Positions 8,742 through 15,866 of a DNA stretch of 26,745 nt are shown here, one piece after another (position 1 is the stretch's first letter; each line of letters starts with the position of its first letter). This DNA comes from a virus: positions 1-26,745 of the IMG/VR virus record IMGVR_UViG_3300031673_000399. The stretch is one strand, 5' to 3'. The translations under genes were made by a program, and so were the position numbers. The notes below the pieces were generated by a model. That model had not been told where the DNA came from and did not search any database. It saw only the letters and a list, made by a program, of their open reading frames with translations.

Positions 8742-9554
8742 TTAATCAATAAATTCATTTAGACTTAATTCCTGTGTGAGAAAATCGTTTTTCATTTTAA
8801 CCATTTTCTCAAGATATCCAGTATTTCTTAAAATTTTAAATACCAGATTTTCTGTTGAAAACTCACCACCTGTATCAAGTCCTGTTTGTCTATATTTTTT
8901 TATTTTATTCTTAAGTGCTTCATGTTTTTTTATAAAGTCTTTCTCACTTCGATTTCCTTCCAAATCCTCAATGGTGTTCATTAGGTCTGCTGATTTTAAT
9001 TGTACATTAGCACTATCAATGTTTACAATTTTCTTAGTTGGTTTTCTAATCCAGTCGTTTTTAACCAATGAATATGTTCCCGAAGAATGGTGTGGTTCTG
9101 CACTGTCTTGAAAATACATTTCAACATCATGTCCCTTCACCTGAATCGGAAGTCTATCTGTCCACAATGCCTTTTTTAATCTGAAGAAATCACCAACAAA
9201 CTCTTTATTTTCGGAAATCTGATTAAAATCAAGAATAACATGAACATCCAAATCAGAATTTTCGTTGTAATTGAAATTAGCAAGACTGCCAGTCAAAATA
9301 ATATCATTGTATTTAAGATTTTCTGCATCACAGAACTCAATAAATCTTTTGGCATTCATTAACAATGTTTTTCTGATGTCAGGTTTTAGTTTATTATCAG
9401 ATTCCCAGATAAGCGGATTCAATGCGTCATGCATTTGAATAGTTGACACATCAACATTATCGGGTTCGACAACTTCTTTCAGAGTATCTGAAATGTTATG
9501 TCCCCTCCAATATTTTCCCGACCAGAAACGTGGATTCTTCTTAACTTCCTTCAT
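8742..9554 (-). CDS. Nucleotidyltransferase-fold protein in the head-gene block
   Basis: The 270-aa protein contains ILTGSLANFNYNENSDLDVHV, the GS-x10-D-x-D signature of the Pol-beta nucleotidyltransferase superfamily (G89 S90, D101, D103). A third acidic position is plausible in GHDVEMYFQD (E145). This fold transfers a nucleotide to a protein, RNA or small molecule; the substrate here is unknown. The C-terminal part is basic and helical and ends with SLNEFID, an LNE site as in the packaged proteins. It lies 23 nt after the acidic 165-aa gene and 3 nt before the 82-aa gene, apparently in one transcript. A host-modifying enzyme carried in the head, like T4 Alt, is one reading; a tRNA or antitoxin-type NTase is another. 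Confidence 0.8.
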   Translation of the reverse strand: MKEVKKNPRFWSGKYWRGHNISDTLKEVVEPDNVDVSTIQMHDALNPLIWESDNKLKPDIRKTLLMNAKRFIEFCDAENLKYNDIILTGSLANFNYNENSDLDVHVILDFNQISENKEFVGDFFRLKKALWTDRLPIQVKGHDVEMYFQDSAEPHHSSGTYSLVKNDWIRKPTKKIVNIDSANVQLKSADLMNTIEDLEGNRSEKDFIKKHEALKNKIKKYRQTGLDTGGEFSTENLVFKILRNTGYLEKMVKMKNDFLTQELSLNEFID

Positions 9555-9577
9555 AGATTCTTATTTAAAAGAATTTG

Positions 9578-10075
9578 TTATTTACCAACTTTTGCAATAG
9601 CAGCAACAGGAACTTTGGGTTTGGCTTCATCCAATTCCTTTTTTTCTTCTTTTTTACCCTCTTCTTCGCCTTCTTCTTCACCTTTTTCGAACTCAGGACT
9701 TTCCTTCTTCTCGTGTTCCTTACCTTCTTCGTCCTTTTCGTCTTCTTTCTCACCCTTTTTCTTATCGAAGTTCCATTCCTGAAGATTTTCTGGTTCAATT
9801 TCACCAGTATCAACACTAATTTCTTCTGGTTCTTCAGCACTTTCTTCACCATGAAGTAGTGCATAAAGTTCATCAACTTTTGCAGTTAATTCCGCAAGTT
9901 TTTCTTCTGGTGATTTTTCTTCAACAGGAGCGTCTTCCATACTTCCCATAGATGGTTCAGCAGGAACTTCAGCAGTTGCTTCTATTTCTTCGAAACCTTC
10001 ATTTAATTTGGGTTTGAATGTTTTATCGAGTCTTCCCATGACTTCGAATAATCTTTGTTTGTCATTTCTTTTCAT
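9578..10075 (-). CDS. Acidic internal head protein with N-terminal capsid-targeting-like tag
   Basis: The 165-aa protein starts with a basic tag (QRLFEVMGRLDKTF at 7-20) ending in KLNE (23-26), which fits the T4 prohead protease rule (I/L)-x-E. After that it is extremely acidic (EEIEATAEVPAEP, then long Glu/Lys runs) and ends with KPKVPVAAIAKVGK. Composition and tag resemble T4 prohead core and internal peptide precursors such as gp67, but with no clear sequence match. The late motif lies 34 nt upstream. The Glu/Lys codon runs create long false reading frames on the other strand. Confidence 0.8.
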   Translation of the reverse strand: MKRNDKQRLFEVMGRLDKTFKPKLNEGFEEIEATAEVPAEPSMGSMEDAPVEEKSPEEKLAELTAKVDELYALLHGEESAEEPEEISVDTGEIEPENLQEWNFDKKKGEKEDEKDEEGKEHEKKESPEFEKGEEEGEEEGKKEEKKELDEAKPKVPVAAIAKVGK

Positions 10076-10109
10076 ATTCTTGATTTTAATTGTTTTTCAT
10101 CTTTATTTA

Positions 10110-10119
10110 TTATAAATAC
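10110..10119 (-). promoter_or_regulatory. Late-promoter-like motif GTATTTATAA
   Basis: The minus-strand motif sits one base past the stop codon of the GP88-like gene and 34 nt before the ATG at 10075. Confidence 0.6.
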
Positions 10120-10120
10120 T

Positions 10121-11245
10121 TTAATGATACAATAGAAACGTTCTTTGCACATCTTTTCTTTGAGCAGCTATATCACCCTGACCCTTTGGTAGCACAATCA
10201 CGTTCCATTTTTGTTCAGTGCCAACAGGTATTTTAAGCATATCATCATACATTATTAAGGTATTCGTATCCACATTGAACTTATCAGCTATTCGTTGCTT
10301 AAGAATATTCAGACTTTCAGGACTGGCTGGAATTAGTTTTCCAGCATCATCAACCTTTAGATGTGCCCTGTCTTTAAGAAACAAGTCTTTAAATAATTCC
10401 GATGGCACGATTTCTGACGTTTTTGCCTTAGACAAATCAACTTTTTCTCTTTCTTTTTCTGCTGCATCAACAGAAAAATTTAATGTCATGTTCGGGTCAT
10501 TGAGATTATAAACGTCACCCATTTTTGTATGAGCATATGATTCGAACTTATATCCTTTTGCCTGTAATTCTTTTGTTATATCAGCAGCAATTTTAAAATA
10601 TTTTTTTGAAAAGAAATCACCAGCATCATTCCATCTAAAAAGCACCTTCTTCCCTTTATTTTTCCAAACAAGCGGTTCAATTTCATGTTTCAGTAGTTTT
10701 TCAAACAATTCGGGGTCATTAAGTAATAGATTTAAAACTCGTGTTTGTTTTCCGAACACATTTGGAAGCATAATATAATTACCACGTCTTGCATAACAAA
10801 CTTTGGCACATGCCCCAGCACCGGGGCAGGTATTTACGACATAAAATTTTTTGTGTTCAATATCATAAACAATACCACGTAATGCGGGAATACCAATATT
10901 AAAAGTAATTGAATTATCAGCACCTGATTTTTCCATTTTTTCATTCTGGCTATATAATTGTGCTGGCATTTTTGTTATGTTTTGAATAAATGCCTGAACA
11001 TCAATTTCACCCTTTTCATCAAATGGGATTGCTTTATTATGAACCAATAATGATGCCTTCGTTCTTTTATCTGATGGAAGTTTTTGATTAGCAAGAATTT
11101 TATTAAAATAATCTTTCAATGCTTCATCATTAATACATTCTTTGGAAACGTCACTGAATTCGCCTTCCCAATCAATCTCATTAATAGGCATTCCTGCGAC
11201 CCTATTCATCATTTCGATAAGTCGCTGTCCACCATATTTCGTCAT
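10121..11245 (-). CDS. GP88-like phage protein with N-terminal capsid-targeting-like tag
   Basis: The 374-aa protein begins with the shared tag (QRLIEMMNRVAGM at 7-19) and INE at 21-23. Its core has the Cys signature NTCPGAGACAKVCYARRGNY (C140, C146, C150), which I associate with the phage gene-product-88 family, a conserved domain of unknown function. Other conserved-looking stretches are VLFRWNDAGDFFSKKYF and FESYAHTKMGDVYNLNDP. Three clustered Cys could bind a metal or an Fe-S cluster; this is not proven. The tag suggests delivery into the capsid, from which the protein could enter the host with the DNA. The late motif lies 14 nt upstream. The family match is from memory of the motif and should be confirmed by a profile search. 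Confidence 0.78.
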   Translation of the reverse strand: MTKYGGQRLIEMMNRVAGMPINEIDWEGEFSDVSKECINDEALKDYFNKILANQKLPSDKRTKASLLVHNKAIPFDEKGEIDVQAFIQNITKMPAQLYSQNEKMEKSGADNSITFNIGIPALRGIVYDIEHKKFYVVNTCPGAGACAKVCYARRGNYIMLPNVFGKQTRVLNLLLNDPELFEKLLKHEIEPLVWKNKGKKVLFRWNDAGDFFSKKYFKIAADITKELQAKGYKFESYAHTKMGDVYNLNDPNMTLNFSVDAAEKEREKVDLSKAKTSEIVPSELFKDLFLKDRAHLKVDDAGKLIPASPESLNILKQRIADKFNVDTNTLIMYDDMLKIPVGTEQKWNVIVLPKGQGDIAAQRKDVQRTFLLYH

Positions 11246-11259
11246 ATGAATTAATTTTT

Positions 11260-11269
11260 CTATAAATAC
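11260..11269 (-). promoter_or_regulatory. Late-promoter-like motif GTATTTATAG
   Basis: The minus-strand motif lies 14 nt before the ATG at 11245. It is divergent from the plus-strand copy at 11294-11303. Confidence 0.6.
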
Positions 11270-11293
11270 AGAATTATTAATTAAAGTCAGTGA

Positions 11294-11303
11294 GTATTTA
11301 TTA
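11294..11303 (+). promoter_or_regulatory. Late-promoter-like motif GTATTTATTA
   Basis: The motif lies 16 nt before the ATG at 11320. Its position argues against the upstream GTG at 11290 as the true start, because the motif would then be inside the gene. Confidence 0.6.
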
Positions 11304-11319
11304 TAAATTCCTGTACAAA

Positions 11320-13362
11320 ATGAATTTAGAATGCTTAAACGACATAATAACCACTAATCTGGCAATACACATTGACCTAACAGACCTAAACTCATGGGAC
11401 TTAAACACTGGTCTAACATCATTCAGTTTAACAAAATGGTCTGGTGCGGTATCAGATGACCTTGATTTAATTGATTTCGGATTAACTGGATTTGATAACG
11501 GTAGAACAAACATTATGTGGAATGGTATTACAATCAGACCACAAGATACATTATTTTCCATGTACAGAGTTGGATATAATGAAGTCTGGAATCCAACAAC
11601 TGGAGAAACAAGCGGGATTACTGCAATAACACAATTTTTACCGATATCAGCAATAACATCAGGCATAAGTGGAAACTATTTTGATTTATCAGGTGGATAT
11701 TTACAGGGATTCTTTAAATTAGAGGATTATAATTATGAGTTGTTACCTGCACGATACGGTAGTGGTATAACAATTGAAACCCTATTATATCTTTATCCCG
11801 ATTCACAGGGTATTTTCTATATGATGGGCGCACGTGCGGAAGATAAATATAATCCGTATTTCAGTGGTGAAACCACAACTGGAAGTACAATTACTGGTGT
11901 CACAACAAGTCTTGATAATTTTCTTGACGCACTTGAACCCCATGAAGTGATTAAACCAGCATTTAGTTCTCCAGAATCTAACATGTATGAAACCCAATAT
12001 CGTGAAATTCCACCTCTTGATAATATCAAGAGCAACGCAATTGCTTTCGAACTAACTCAAGACAAGAAATTAGCATATAAATATGTTAATGCCGATGGTC
12101 TTGTTGTGACAAATACGTCAGCATCAGCAATTTATCCAACAACGGGTTGGACAATGATTACAATGGTTTTCACACCAGATGATATTATCACAGACCCAGC
12201 AGTTTTGGAATGTAAAGAACAAAGATTCGGTAAATTAATATTCTATGTCAATGGTCGTGCAATTTGGATAATTAAGGAGTTCCCAGAATTTTATTTCCAC
12301 GGTTTTACAAACGACAAGGAAAAACAATTAGGTGTACCATATTCAATAAGTTGGGGTGGTGGTAGTTTTGGATTGGCTGAATCTTGGCATTACGATTATC
12401 AAACCTACGTAATATATAATAGTGAAGACCAAAATTATATCGACACAAAATTCTTTGTTGAACCAGACCCGATTCCAACAGAATGTTACACACCACCAAC
12501 TGGTGACACATATCTTGCTGGATTATCTATAAGTGCAGACAGCACAACATTTACATACGTTGAGACCTGTGCACCCGATGTGGAACAACCACTTACAGTA
12601 ATGCGTATCGAATATACTGGTGGAACTGGTAACACGTACTTCGTAAAGTTTATGCAACCAATTTCCGTAATATCAAACCGAGATTATGTCGCCAACCTAT
12701 CTGTATTTGTTGATGGAATTTTTGACAGTGAAGCCACAAATAAAATCAATATATTGACCTATAGTGATGATGTTGATATTAATGTCGTTAGTGATATCGA
12801 ATATGTGTTTCCAGTAACTACAGCATATCTTCAAACTTTATATGGTGCGGGATTACATCCGTTCCCAGACGGACAAGAATATGAATGGGTTGTTGATGGT
12901 ATTATGTATTATGGTGTTTCAGGACTTCAAGTCACACCAGAAAACGCATTAGTTGTTGGATATGGACAAACACCAGAATCAGTGGTCAACTATTATTCAA
13001 CAGGTGACAATACTTGGTTACCAGTAAAAAGCGTTTTCAGAACACCAGATAATACGGGACAGAATTTCATAACTATGGGTTTATTGATTGAAAGTAGTGC
13101 CGAACTCCTAACTGGTGGTACTATTTACATTAAAGATTTTGAATATACTGCTGCTGATATTTTGGTGCAAGACGAAAGAAAATTTGACCTGACTATTGAA
13201 CAAAACTTCGATTATAGTTTCACAGGTGGAATACAGAAACTCAGAGTATATGATAGGGCGTTCACCTCACCAGAAGTATTACACAATGCACTAATTGAAG
13301 TCAAAACCGACCCAACAAAAAACATGTTGGTGAGTAAAGGTGGAAGAATAATTTATAGATAA
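11320..13362 (+). CDS. LamG-like virion surface or tail protein, 680 aa
   Basis: I choose the ATG at 11320 (MNLECLNDIITTNLAIHIDL) over the in-frame GTG at 11290, because the late-promoter motif lies between them. The protein is beta-rich, Thr/Gly/Tyr-rich and lacks membrane segments. A concanavalin A/LamG-like jelly roll is suggested by the repeated pattern GKLIFYVNGRAIWII and by the C-terminal GIQKLRVYDRAFTSPEV, where LamG domains typically end. The tail TKNMLVSKGGRIIYR resembles ends of phage tail or capsid-decoration proteins. Likely role: receptor or glycan binding at the tail or head surface. The next gene overlaps its stop as TAATG. Confidence 0.78.
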   Translation: MNLECLNDIITTNLAIHIDLTDLNSWDLNTGLTSFSLTKWSGAVSDDLDLIDFGLTGFDNGRTNIMWNGITIRPQDTLFSMYRVGYNEVWNPTTGETSGITAITQFLPISAITSGISGNYFDLSGGYLQGFFKLEDYNYELLPARYGSGITIETLLYLYPDSQGIFYMMGARAEDKYNPYFSGETTTGSTITGVTTSLDNFLDALEPHEVIKPAFSSPESNMYETQYREIPPLDNIKSNAIAFELTQDKKLAYKYVNADGLVVTNTSASAIYPTTGWTMITMVFTPDDIITDPAVLECKEQRFGKLIFYVNGRAIWIIKEFPEFYFHGFTNDKEKQLGVPYSISWGGGSFGLAESWHYDYQTYVIYNSEDQNYIDTKFFVEPDPIPTECYTPPTGDTYLAGLSISADSTTFTYVETCAPDVEQPLTVMRIEYTGGTGNTYFVKFMQPISVISNRDYVANLSVFVDGIFDSEATNKINILTYSDDVDINVVSDIEYVFPVTTAYLQTLYGAGLHPFPDGQEYEWVVDGIMYYGVSGLQVTPENALVVGYGQTPESVVNYYSTGDNTWLPVKSVFRTPDNTGQNFITMGLLIESSAELLTGGTIYIKDFEYTAADILVQDERKFDLTIEQNFDYSFTGGIQKLRVYDRAFTSPEVLHNALIEVKTDPTKNMLVSKGGRIIYR

Positions 13363-13565
13363 TGGGTAGGTTGCAGGAAATCTATGAAGGTTGGAAGAAT
13401 TTCACATTCCCAAATCCCACGATTGAGAAAGAAGCGAAAAGAAGAATCGAAATCTGTGTTGGTTGTCCTAAATTAAATGATAGAAATTTTTGTGCATTAT
13501 GTGGTTGTTATATGCCAGCAAAAGCCAGAAGTCCTAAGTCACATTGTAGAATAAAGAAGTGGTGA
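13362..13565 (+). CDS. Small Cys-rich (zinc-ribbon-like) protein
   Basis: The 67-aa protein is translationally coupled by a TAATG overlap to the preceding virion gene. Six Cys occur in the pattern CVGCPKL...FCALCGCYMPAKARSP...CRIKKW. This CxxCP...CxxCGC...C-K-W layout is shared by a family of small phage and Bacteroidota proteins (DUF6171-like, from memory) expected to bind zinc. The N-terminal half (LQEIYEGWKNFTFPNP) is helical. Function is unknown; coupling to the tail-type gene suggests an assembly or chaperone role. It abuts the convergent cupin-like gene with no spacer. Confidence 0.8.
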   Translation: MGRLQEIYEGWKNFTFPNPTIEKEAKRRIEICVGCPKLNDRNFCALCGCYMPAKARSPKSHCRIKKW

Positions 13566-13973
13566 TTAACGATTTGATGTAATCACATATGTGTCTTGCA
13601 ACGCAATACCATGAAATTCATCAGTATCCAGACAGAATTTCTTATATGGTGTTAAATAACGGGTTTGGGTATCTTCAACGATTTCAAGTTTACCACTTAA
13701 ACATGCAATGCATTTGATGTAGTCTCTTTTTTTACGTTCGATTATTGCGCCTTTAGGTAAGAAATAAAATATCGTGATATCTTCTGGTTTATTATCATCA
13801 ATAATTCGTCTGAATTTAATATCATTAATACAATCATCCCATTCAGTAAAGAATCGAATAATAATACCATCACCAATTTCATGAATAGATGGAAGACCTT
13901 TAAGTAATTCAGTTTTTCTCTTACTAATTAACTTGTCAATCTTCTCTAATATTATTTTTTTTTCCTCTGTCAT
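13566..13973 (-). CDS. Cupin-like small protein
   Basis: After an N-terminal coiled helix (residues 1-25), the 135-aa protein has the strand pattern of a single-domain cupin: FYFLPKGAIIERKKRDYIKC, a CLSGKLEIVED hairpin, then LTPYKKFCLDTDEFHGI. The usual metal-binding HxH is not present; H120 is the only obvious candidate, so metal catalysis is doubtful. Its ATG is one base after the stop of the 206-aa gene, so it is probably the second gene of that unit. The stop directly abuts the stop of the Cys-rich gene on the other strand. Confidence 0.7.
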   Translation of the reverse strand: MTEEKKIILEKIDKLISKRKTELLKGLPSIHEIGDGIIIRFFTEWDDCINDIKFRRIIDDNKPEDITIFYFLPKGAIIERKKRDYIKCIACLSGKLEIVEDTQTRYLTPYKKFCLDTDEFHGIALQDTYVITSNR

Positions 13974-13974
13974 T

Positions 13975-14595
13975 TTAACAATATGGTATATTTCGTATAT
14001 TATCTACTTGTTTTAAATCGATTACATAATCACCATGATTTTCAATATTACTTTCACAATATTCCCTAACAAAAAGAGTTTGAATTTTTTCTGGTGCTTT
14101 CTCAAATGCTGTAAATTCGATTTCATCACCATTCATAGTATATAAGGTAACAACGATATTATCCCAATCAATATAATCAATCCAATCACCACCAGAAGGT
14201 GCTTCTGAATCATCAACACTTGCCCCATAACGTCCAGCATTATAGTCGCTATCCATTGTTATTTCAATCCTATCACCATTAAAACCCAAACTAAAATTAA
14301 TTGGTTCTTTTGTTTGGTCATATTTATATTTAATATTTAGATTAATCTCGATATTCAAAGAATTTGGGGTTCTAAAAATTGCACCACCAGCATCATCACT
14401 AATAACATTGTCCGTAATTTCAACAACAATTTTATCGTTTCTATTCAAAAGACTGTCACAAATAAACTGTTTTTGTAGGTCTTCATTTAATAATAAATCC
14501 GTCACCTCTTGTTCCTTAAGGAATTCATCATTACCTAAAAAGTCAAAATTCGATATTTCTTCGTTAATGATTTTGACAAAATCTTTGTTATTCAT
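13975..14595 (-). CDS. Unknown 206-aa acidic protein with basic-helix N-terminus
   Basis: The N-terminus MNNKDFVKIINEEISNFDF is an amphipathic segment. It is followed by FLKE and LLNE, which fit the (I/L)-x-E rule, so this may be a divergent member of the tagged internal-protein set. The core (NLNIEINLNIKYKYDQ, then GGDWIDYIDWDNIVVTLYTM and DEIEFTAFEKAPEKIQTLF) is beta-rich and acidic and looks like a conserved phage protein of unknown function. The late motif lies 13 nt upstream; the cupin-like gene follows with a 1-nt gap. Confidence 0.78.
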   Translation of the reverse strand: MNNKDFVKIINEEISNFDFLGNDEFLKEQEVTDLLLNEDLQKQFICDSLLNRNDKIVVEITDNVISDDAGGAIFRTPNSLNIEINLNIKYKYDQTKEPINFSLGFNGDRIEITMDSDYNAGRYGASVDDSEAPSGGDWIDYIDWDNIVVTLYTMNGDEIEFTAFEKAPEKIQTLFVREYCESNIENHGDYVIDLKQVDNIRNIPYC

Positions 14596-14608
14596 ATGAT
14601 GTTATTTT

Positions 14609-14618
14609 TTATAAATAC
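14609..14618 (-). promoter_or_regulatory. Late-promoter-like motif GTATTTATAA
   Basis: The minus-strand motif lies 13 nt before the ATG at 14595. Confidence 0.6.
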
Positions 14619-14672
14619 ACAAAATATTAGTAAAAAATTATTTTTTATTTGGTAATAAAATGGGGTTGTGGA

Positions 14673-14682
14673 GTATTTATGT
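14673..14682 (+). promoter_or_regulatory. Late-promoter-like motif GTATTTATGT without a gene
   Basis: A plus-strand copy of the motif is followed only by frames of 10-13 codons and, 120 nt later, by a terminator. It probably drives a non-coding RNA. Confidence 0.45.
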
Positions 14683-14836
14683 TTGAAAGTCATTGCTTAA
14701 TTATGTATTAAGTTAGGTCTGAGTAAATCAGGAATGGTTTTTAAATTTTATCGCCAGACAGTGGTTATGTAAAATTTATGACTTGACTAAATTTAGAACA
14801 GGTAATTGCACTCTTAAAACGGGTGCAATTATTTTT
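14683..14836 (+). ncRNA. Candidate small RNA between a late motif and a terminator
   Basis: About 150 nt lie between the motif at 14673 and the terminator at 14805-14836. Only tiny frames (MFESHCLIMY and a 12-codon frame) occur, so no protein is credible. The 3' end would be the 9-bp terminator stem. I see no match to a known RNA family. This is the only stretch of the left half without a credible protein gene. Confidence 0.35.
14805..14836 (+). terminator. Rho-independent terminator
   Basis: ATTGCACTC (14805-14813) pairs with GGGTGCAAT (14821-14829, one G-U pair) around a 7-nt loop and is followed by TATTTTTAT. No protein gene ends just before it. Confidence 0.75.
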
Positions 14837-14848
14837 ATGTATATTTTT

Positions 14849-14858
14849 GTATTTATAA
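14849..14858 (+). promoter_or_regulatory. Late-promoter-like motif GTATTTATAA
   Basis: The motif lies 13 nt before the ATG at 14872, with an A/T-rich leader and no Shine-Dalgarno sequence. Confidence 0.6.
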
Positions 14859-14871
14859 TAAATTTGATATT

Positions 14872-15216
14872 ATGAAAAAAGATAGTACAAAAAAAATGCT
14901 TTTCGAAGCAATGCATAAAGTAGGTGGAATGCCATTGAATGAAGAAGAGTATTCGGATTATTTGGATACAAATTATAGTGCCGATGGTTTAGAGGATGCA
15001 AATGCCGATGAAGATACAAAACAATATATCTACGATTTATATGATGCAGGGAAAAAAGCAATGAATGTTGCAAAAAATGGTAAACTTTATGGTGATGATA
15101 ATGGTGCTGGTGATAGGAATAAACTAATACAAGTCGCTAATACGTCAAGGCAAATGGCATTAGAAATGGGCGCATCTTTGGGGTGGGGAGAAGCAGAATT
15201 ACCGCCTTATAATTAA
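14872..15216 (+). CDS. 114-aa protein with N-terminal capsid-targeting-like tag
   Basis: The first 24 residues form the shared basic tag (LFEAMHKVGGM at 10-20, then P and LNE at 22-24), which fits T4-type prohead cleavage. The mature part would be about 90 residues, acidic at first (YSDYLDTNYSADGLEDANAD) and then helical (TKQYIYDLYDAGKKAMNVAK), ending GWGEAELPPYN. No family is recognised. It is transcribed alone from a late motif, on the opposite strand to most other tagged genes, so the tag is not inherited with an operon. Inferred role: internal head protein injected with the DNA. Confidence 0.78.
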   Translation: MKKDSTKKMLFEAMHKVGGMPLNEEEYSDYLDTNYSADGLEDANADEDTKQYIYDLYDAGKKAMNVAKNGKLYGDDNGAGDRNKLIQVANTSRQMALEMGASLGWGEAELPPYN

Positions 15217-15229
15217 AAAATCAATAATT

Positions 15230-15260
15230 TTTGTAACATTTTCGATTTTTTTTCGTAGAA
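15230..15260 (+). promoter_or_regulatory. Bipartite promoter TTTGTAACAT-N12-TTCGTAGAA before tRNA array 1
   Basis: TTTGTAACAT (15230-15239) and TTCGTA (15252-15257) are 12 nt apart. TTTG matches the Bacteroidota -33 element; the downstream box TAGAAT is less typical. It precedes the leader peptide and attenuator of the first tRNA array. Confidence 0.65.
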
Positions 15261-15265
15261 TGTTT

Positions 15266-15275
15266 GTATTTATGA
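15266..15275 (+). promoter_or_regulatory. Late-promoter-like motif GTATTTATGA overlapping the array-1 promoter region
   Basis: The motif begins 8 nt after the TTCGTA box and 48 nt before the leader peptide, so array 1 may be served by both promoter classes. Confidence 0.4.
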
Positions 15276-15323
15276 TTTTAATGCATATATTTGCATTGTA
15301 TTTAAAAGTTAGTTTTTAGAAAG

Positions 15324-15395
15324 ATGAAAAATTTAGTGAACATACAACCCCAACCGCAACAGCATCCAATTGTTGAATGGGGAAGGTATGCCTGA
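15324..15395 (+). CDS. Leader peptide of tRNA array 1 (23 aa)
   Basis: The short frame MKNLVNIQPQPQQHP... ending VEWGRYA is preceded by AGAAAG. Its first codons and leader closely resemble those of the 28-aa leader at 19849. Codons 18-20 (GAA TGG GGA) contain the arm that can pair with the downstream terminator. Two His/Gln/Pro-rich codon runs (CAA CCC CAA CCG CAA CAG CAT CCA) fall where the array supplies tRNA-Pro, tRNA-His and tRNA-Gln. That is what a tRNA-sensing leader would use. Confidence 0.6.
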   Translation: MKNLVNIQPQPQQHPIVEWGRYA

Positions 15396-15456
15396 ATTTT
15401 TTCGAGAGAAGTTTTAGGTTAAACATGAACCCCATTCGCAAGAGTGGGGTTTTTTT
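15375..15456 (+). promoter_or_regulatory. Attenuator of tRNA array 1
   Basis: GAATGGGG (15375-15382, inside the leader peptide) is perfectly complementary to CCCCATTC (15430-15437). The latter is also the left arm of the terminator (right arm 15442-15450, then T6). The two pairings exclude each other, the layout of a translation-controlled attenuator. The leader is rich in Pro, Gln and His codons, and the tRNAs downstream are Pro, His and Gln. Low charged tRNA would stall the ribosome before the arm, free it to pair, and allow read-through into the array. Confidence 0.6.
15429..15456 (+). terminator. Terminator arm of the array-1 attenuator
   Basis: ACCCCATTC and GAGTGGGGT form a 9-bp stem (one G-U pair) with a GCAA tetraloop and T6. 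Confidence 0.85.
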
Positions 15457-15473
15457 ATTAAAAAATTTAAACA

Positions 15474-15602
15474 ATGGGAAAAGAAAAAAGTAAAGAAAAG
15501 AAACTGAAGAAGTTGAACGACCAATTGAAAAGTCATTCAGATAATCCGAGAATGGTAGCAAATCTGAAGGCAAGAATCTTGACCGTTAGTAAGGGTAAAT
15601 AA
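15474..15602 (+). CDS. Small basic 42-aa protein
   Basis: It starts MGKEKSKEKKLKKLNDQLK and ends ARILTVSKGK; it is strongly basic and helical. It lies between the attenuator and the first tRNA, 6 nt before tRNA-Pro, so it is probably co-transcribed with the array. Size and charge suggest an RNA-binding or ribosome-associated peptide, without further evidence. Confidence 0.6.
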   Translation: MGKEKSKEKKLKKLNDQLKSHSDNPRMVANLKARILTVSKGK

Positions 15603-15608
15603 ATTGTA

Positions 15609-15681
15609 CGGGGTGTAGCGCAGTTGGTAGCGTATCTGGTTTGGGACCAGAGGGTCGTGGGTTCGAGTCCCGCTACCCCGA
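15609..15681 (+). tRNA. tRNA-Pro (UGG)
   Basis: Acceptor CGGGGTG pairs with TACCCCG. Anticodon stem TCTGG/CCAGA carries loop TTTGGGA (TGG). The Pro identity features C1-G72 and A73 are present and the T-loop is canonical. CCA is not encoded. Confidence 0.93.
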
Positions 15682-15688
15682 CAAACAA

Positions 15689-15782
15689 CAGGGAGTGAGC
15701 GAGTGGTTGAAGCTACTGGTCTTGGAAGCCAGTGAGGGCACAAAGGCGTTGTCTTCCGTGGGTTCGAACCCCACCTCCCTGA
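15689..15782 (+). tRNA. Long-variable-arm tRNA with UGG anticodon (identity uncertain)
   Basis: Acceptor CAGGGAG/CTCCCTG is perfect. The D-arm is of Ser/Leu type. The loop CTTGGAA lies between CTGGT and GCCAG, so the anticodon is TGG. The variable arm is 25 nt with a 7-bp stem (GAGGGCA/TGTCTTC). A type II body is normal for Ser, Leu and Tyr, but the anticodon is Pro and C1-G72/A73 are Pro identity elements. It may derive from tRNA-Ser(UGA) by one change in the anticodon. Confidence 0.75.
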
Positions 15783-15787
15783 CAAAT

Positions 15788-15861
15788 GGTGGCTGTAGCT
15801 CAATTGGTAGAGCACCAGATTGTGGTTCTGGACGTTGCGGGTTCGAGTCCCGTCAGTCACC
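15788..15861 (+). tRNA. tRNA-His (GUG)
   Basis: Stem CCAGA/TCTGG carries loop TTGTGGT (GTG). An extra G at 15788 faces C73, the His-specific G-1:C73 pair. Acceptor GTGGCTG pairs with CAGTCAC. Confidence 0.93.
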
Positions 15862-15866
15862 CAAAG

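Noticed and set aside
9565-9876. Basic Lys/Arg-rich and Phe-rich frames across the 165-aa gene
   Set aside because: They arise from Glu/Lys codon runs of the acidic protein in other frames.
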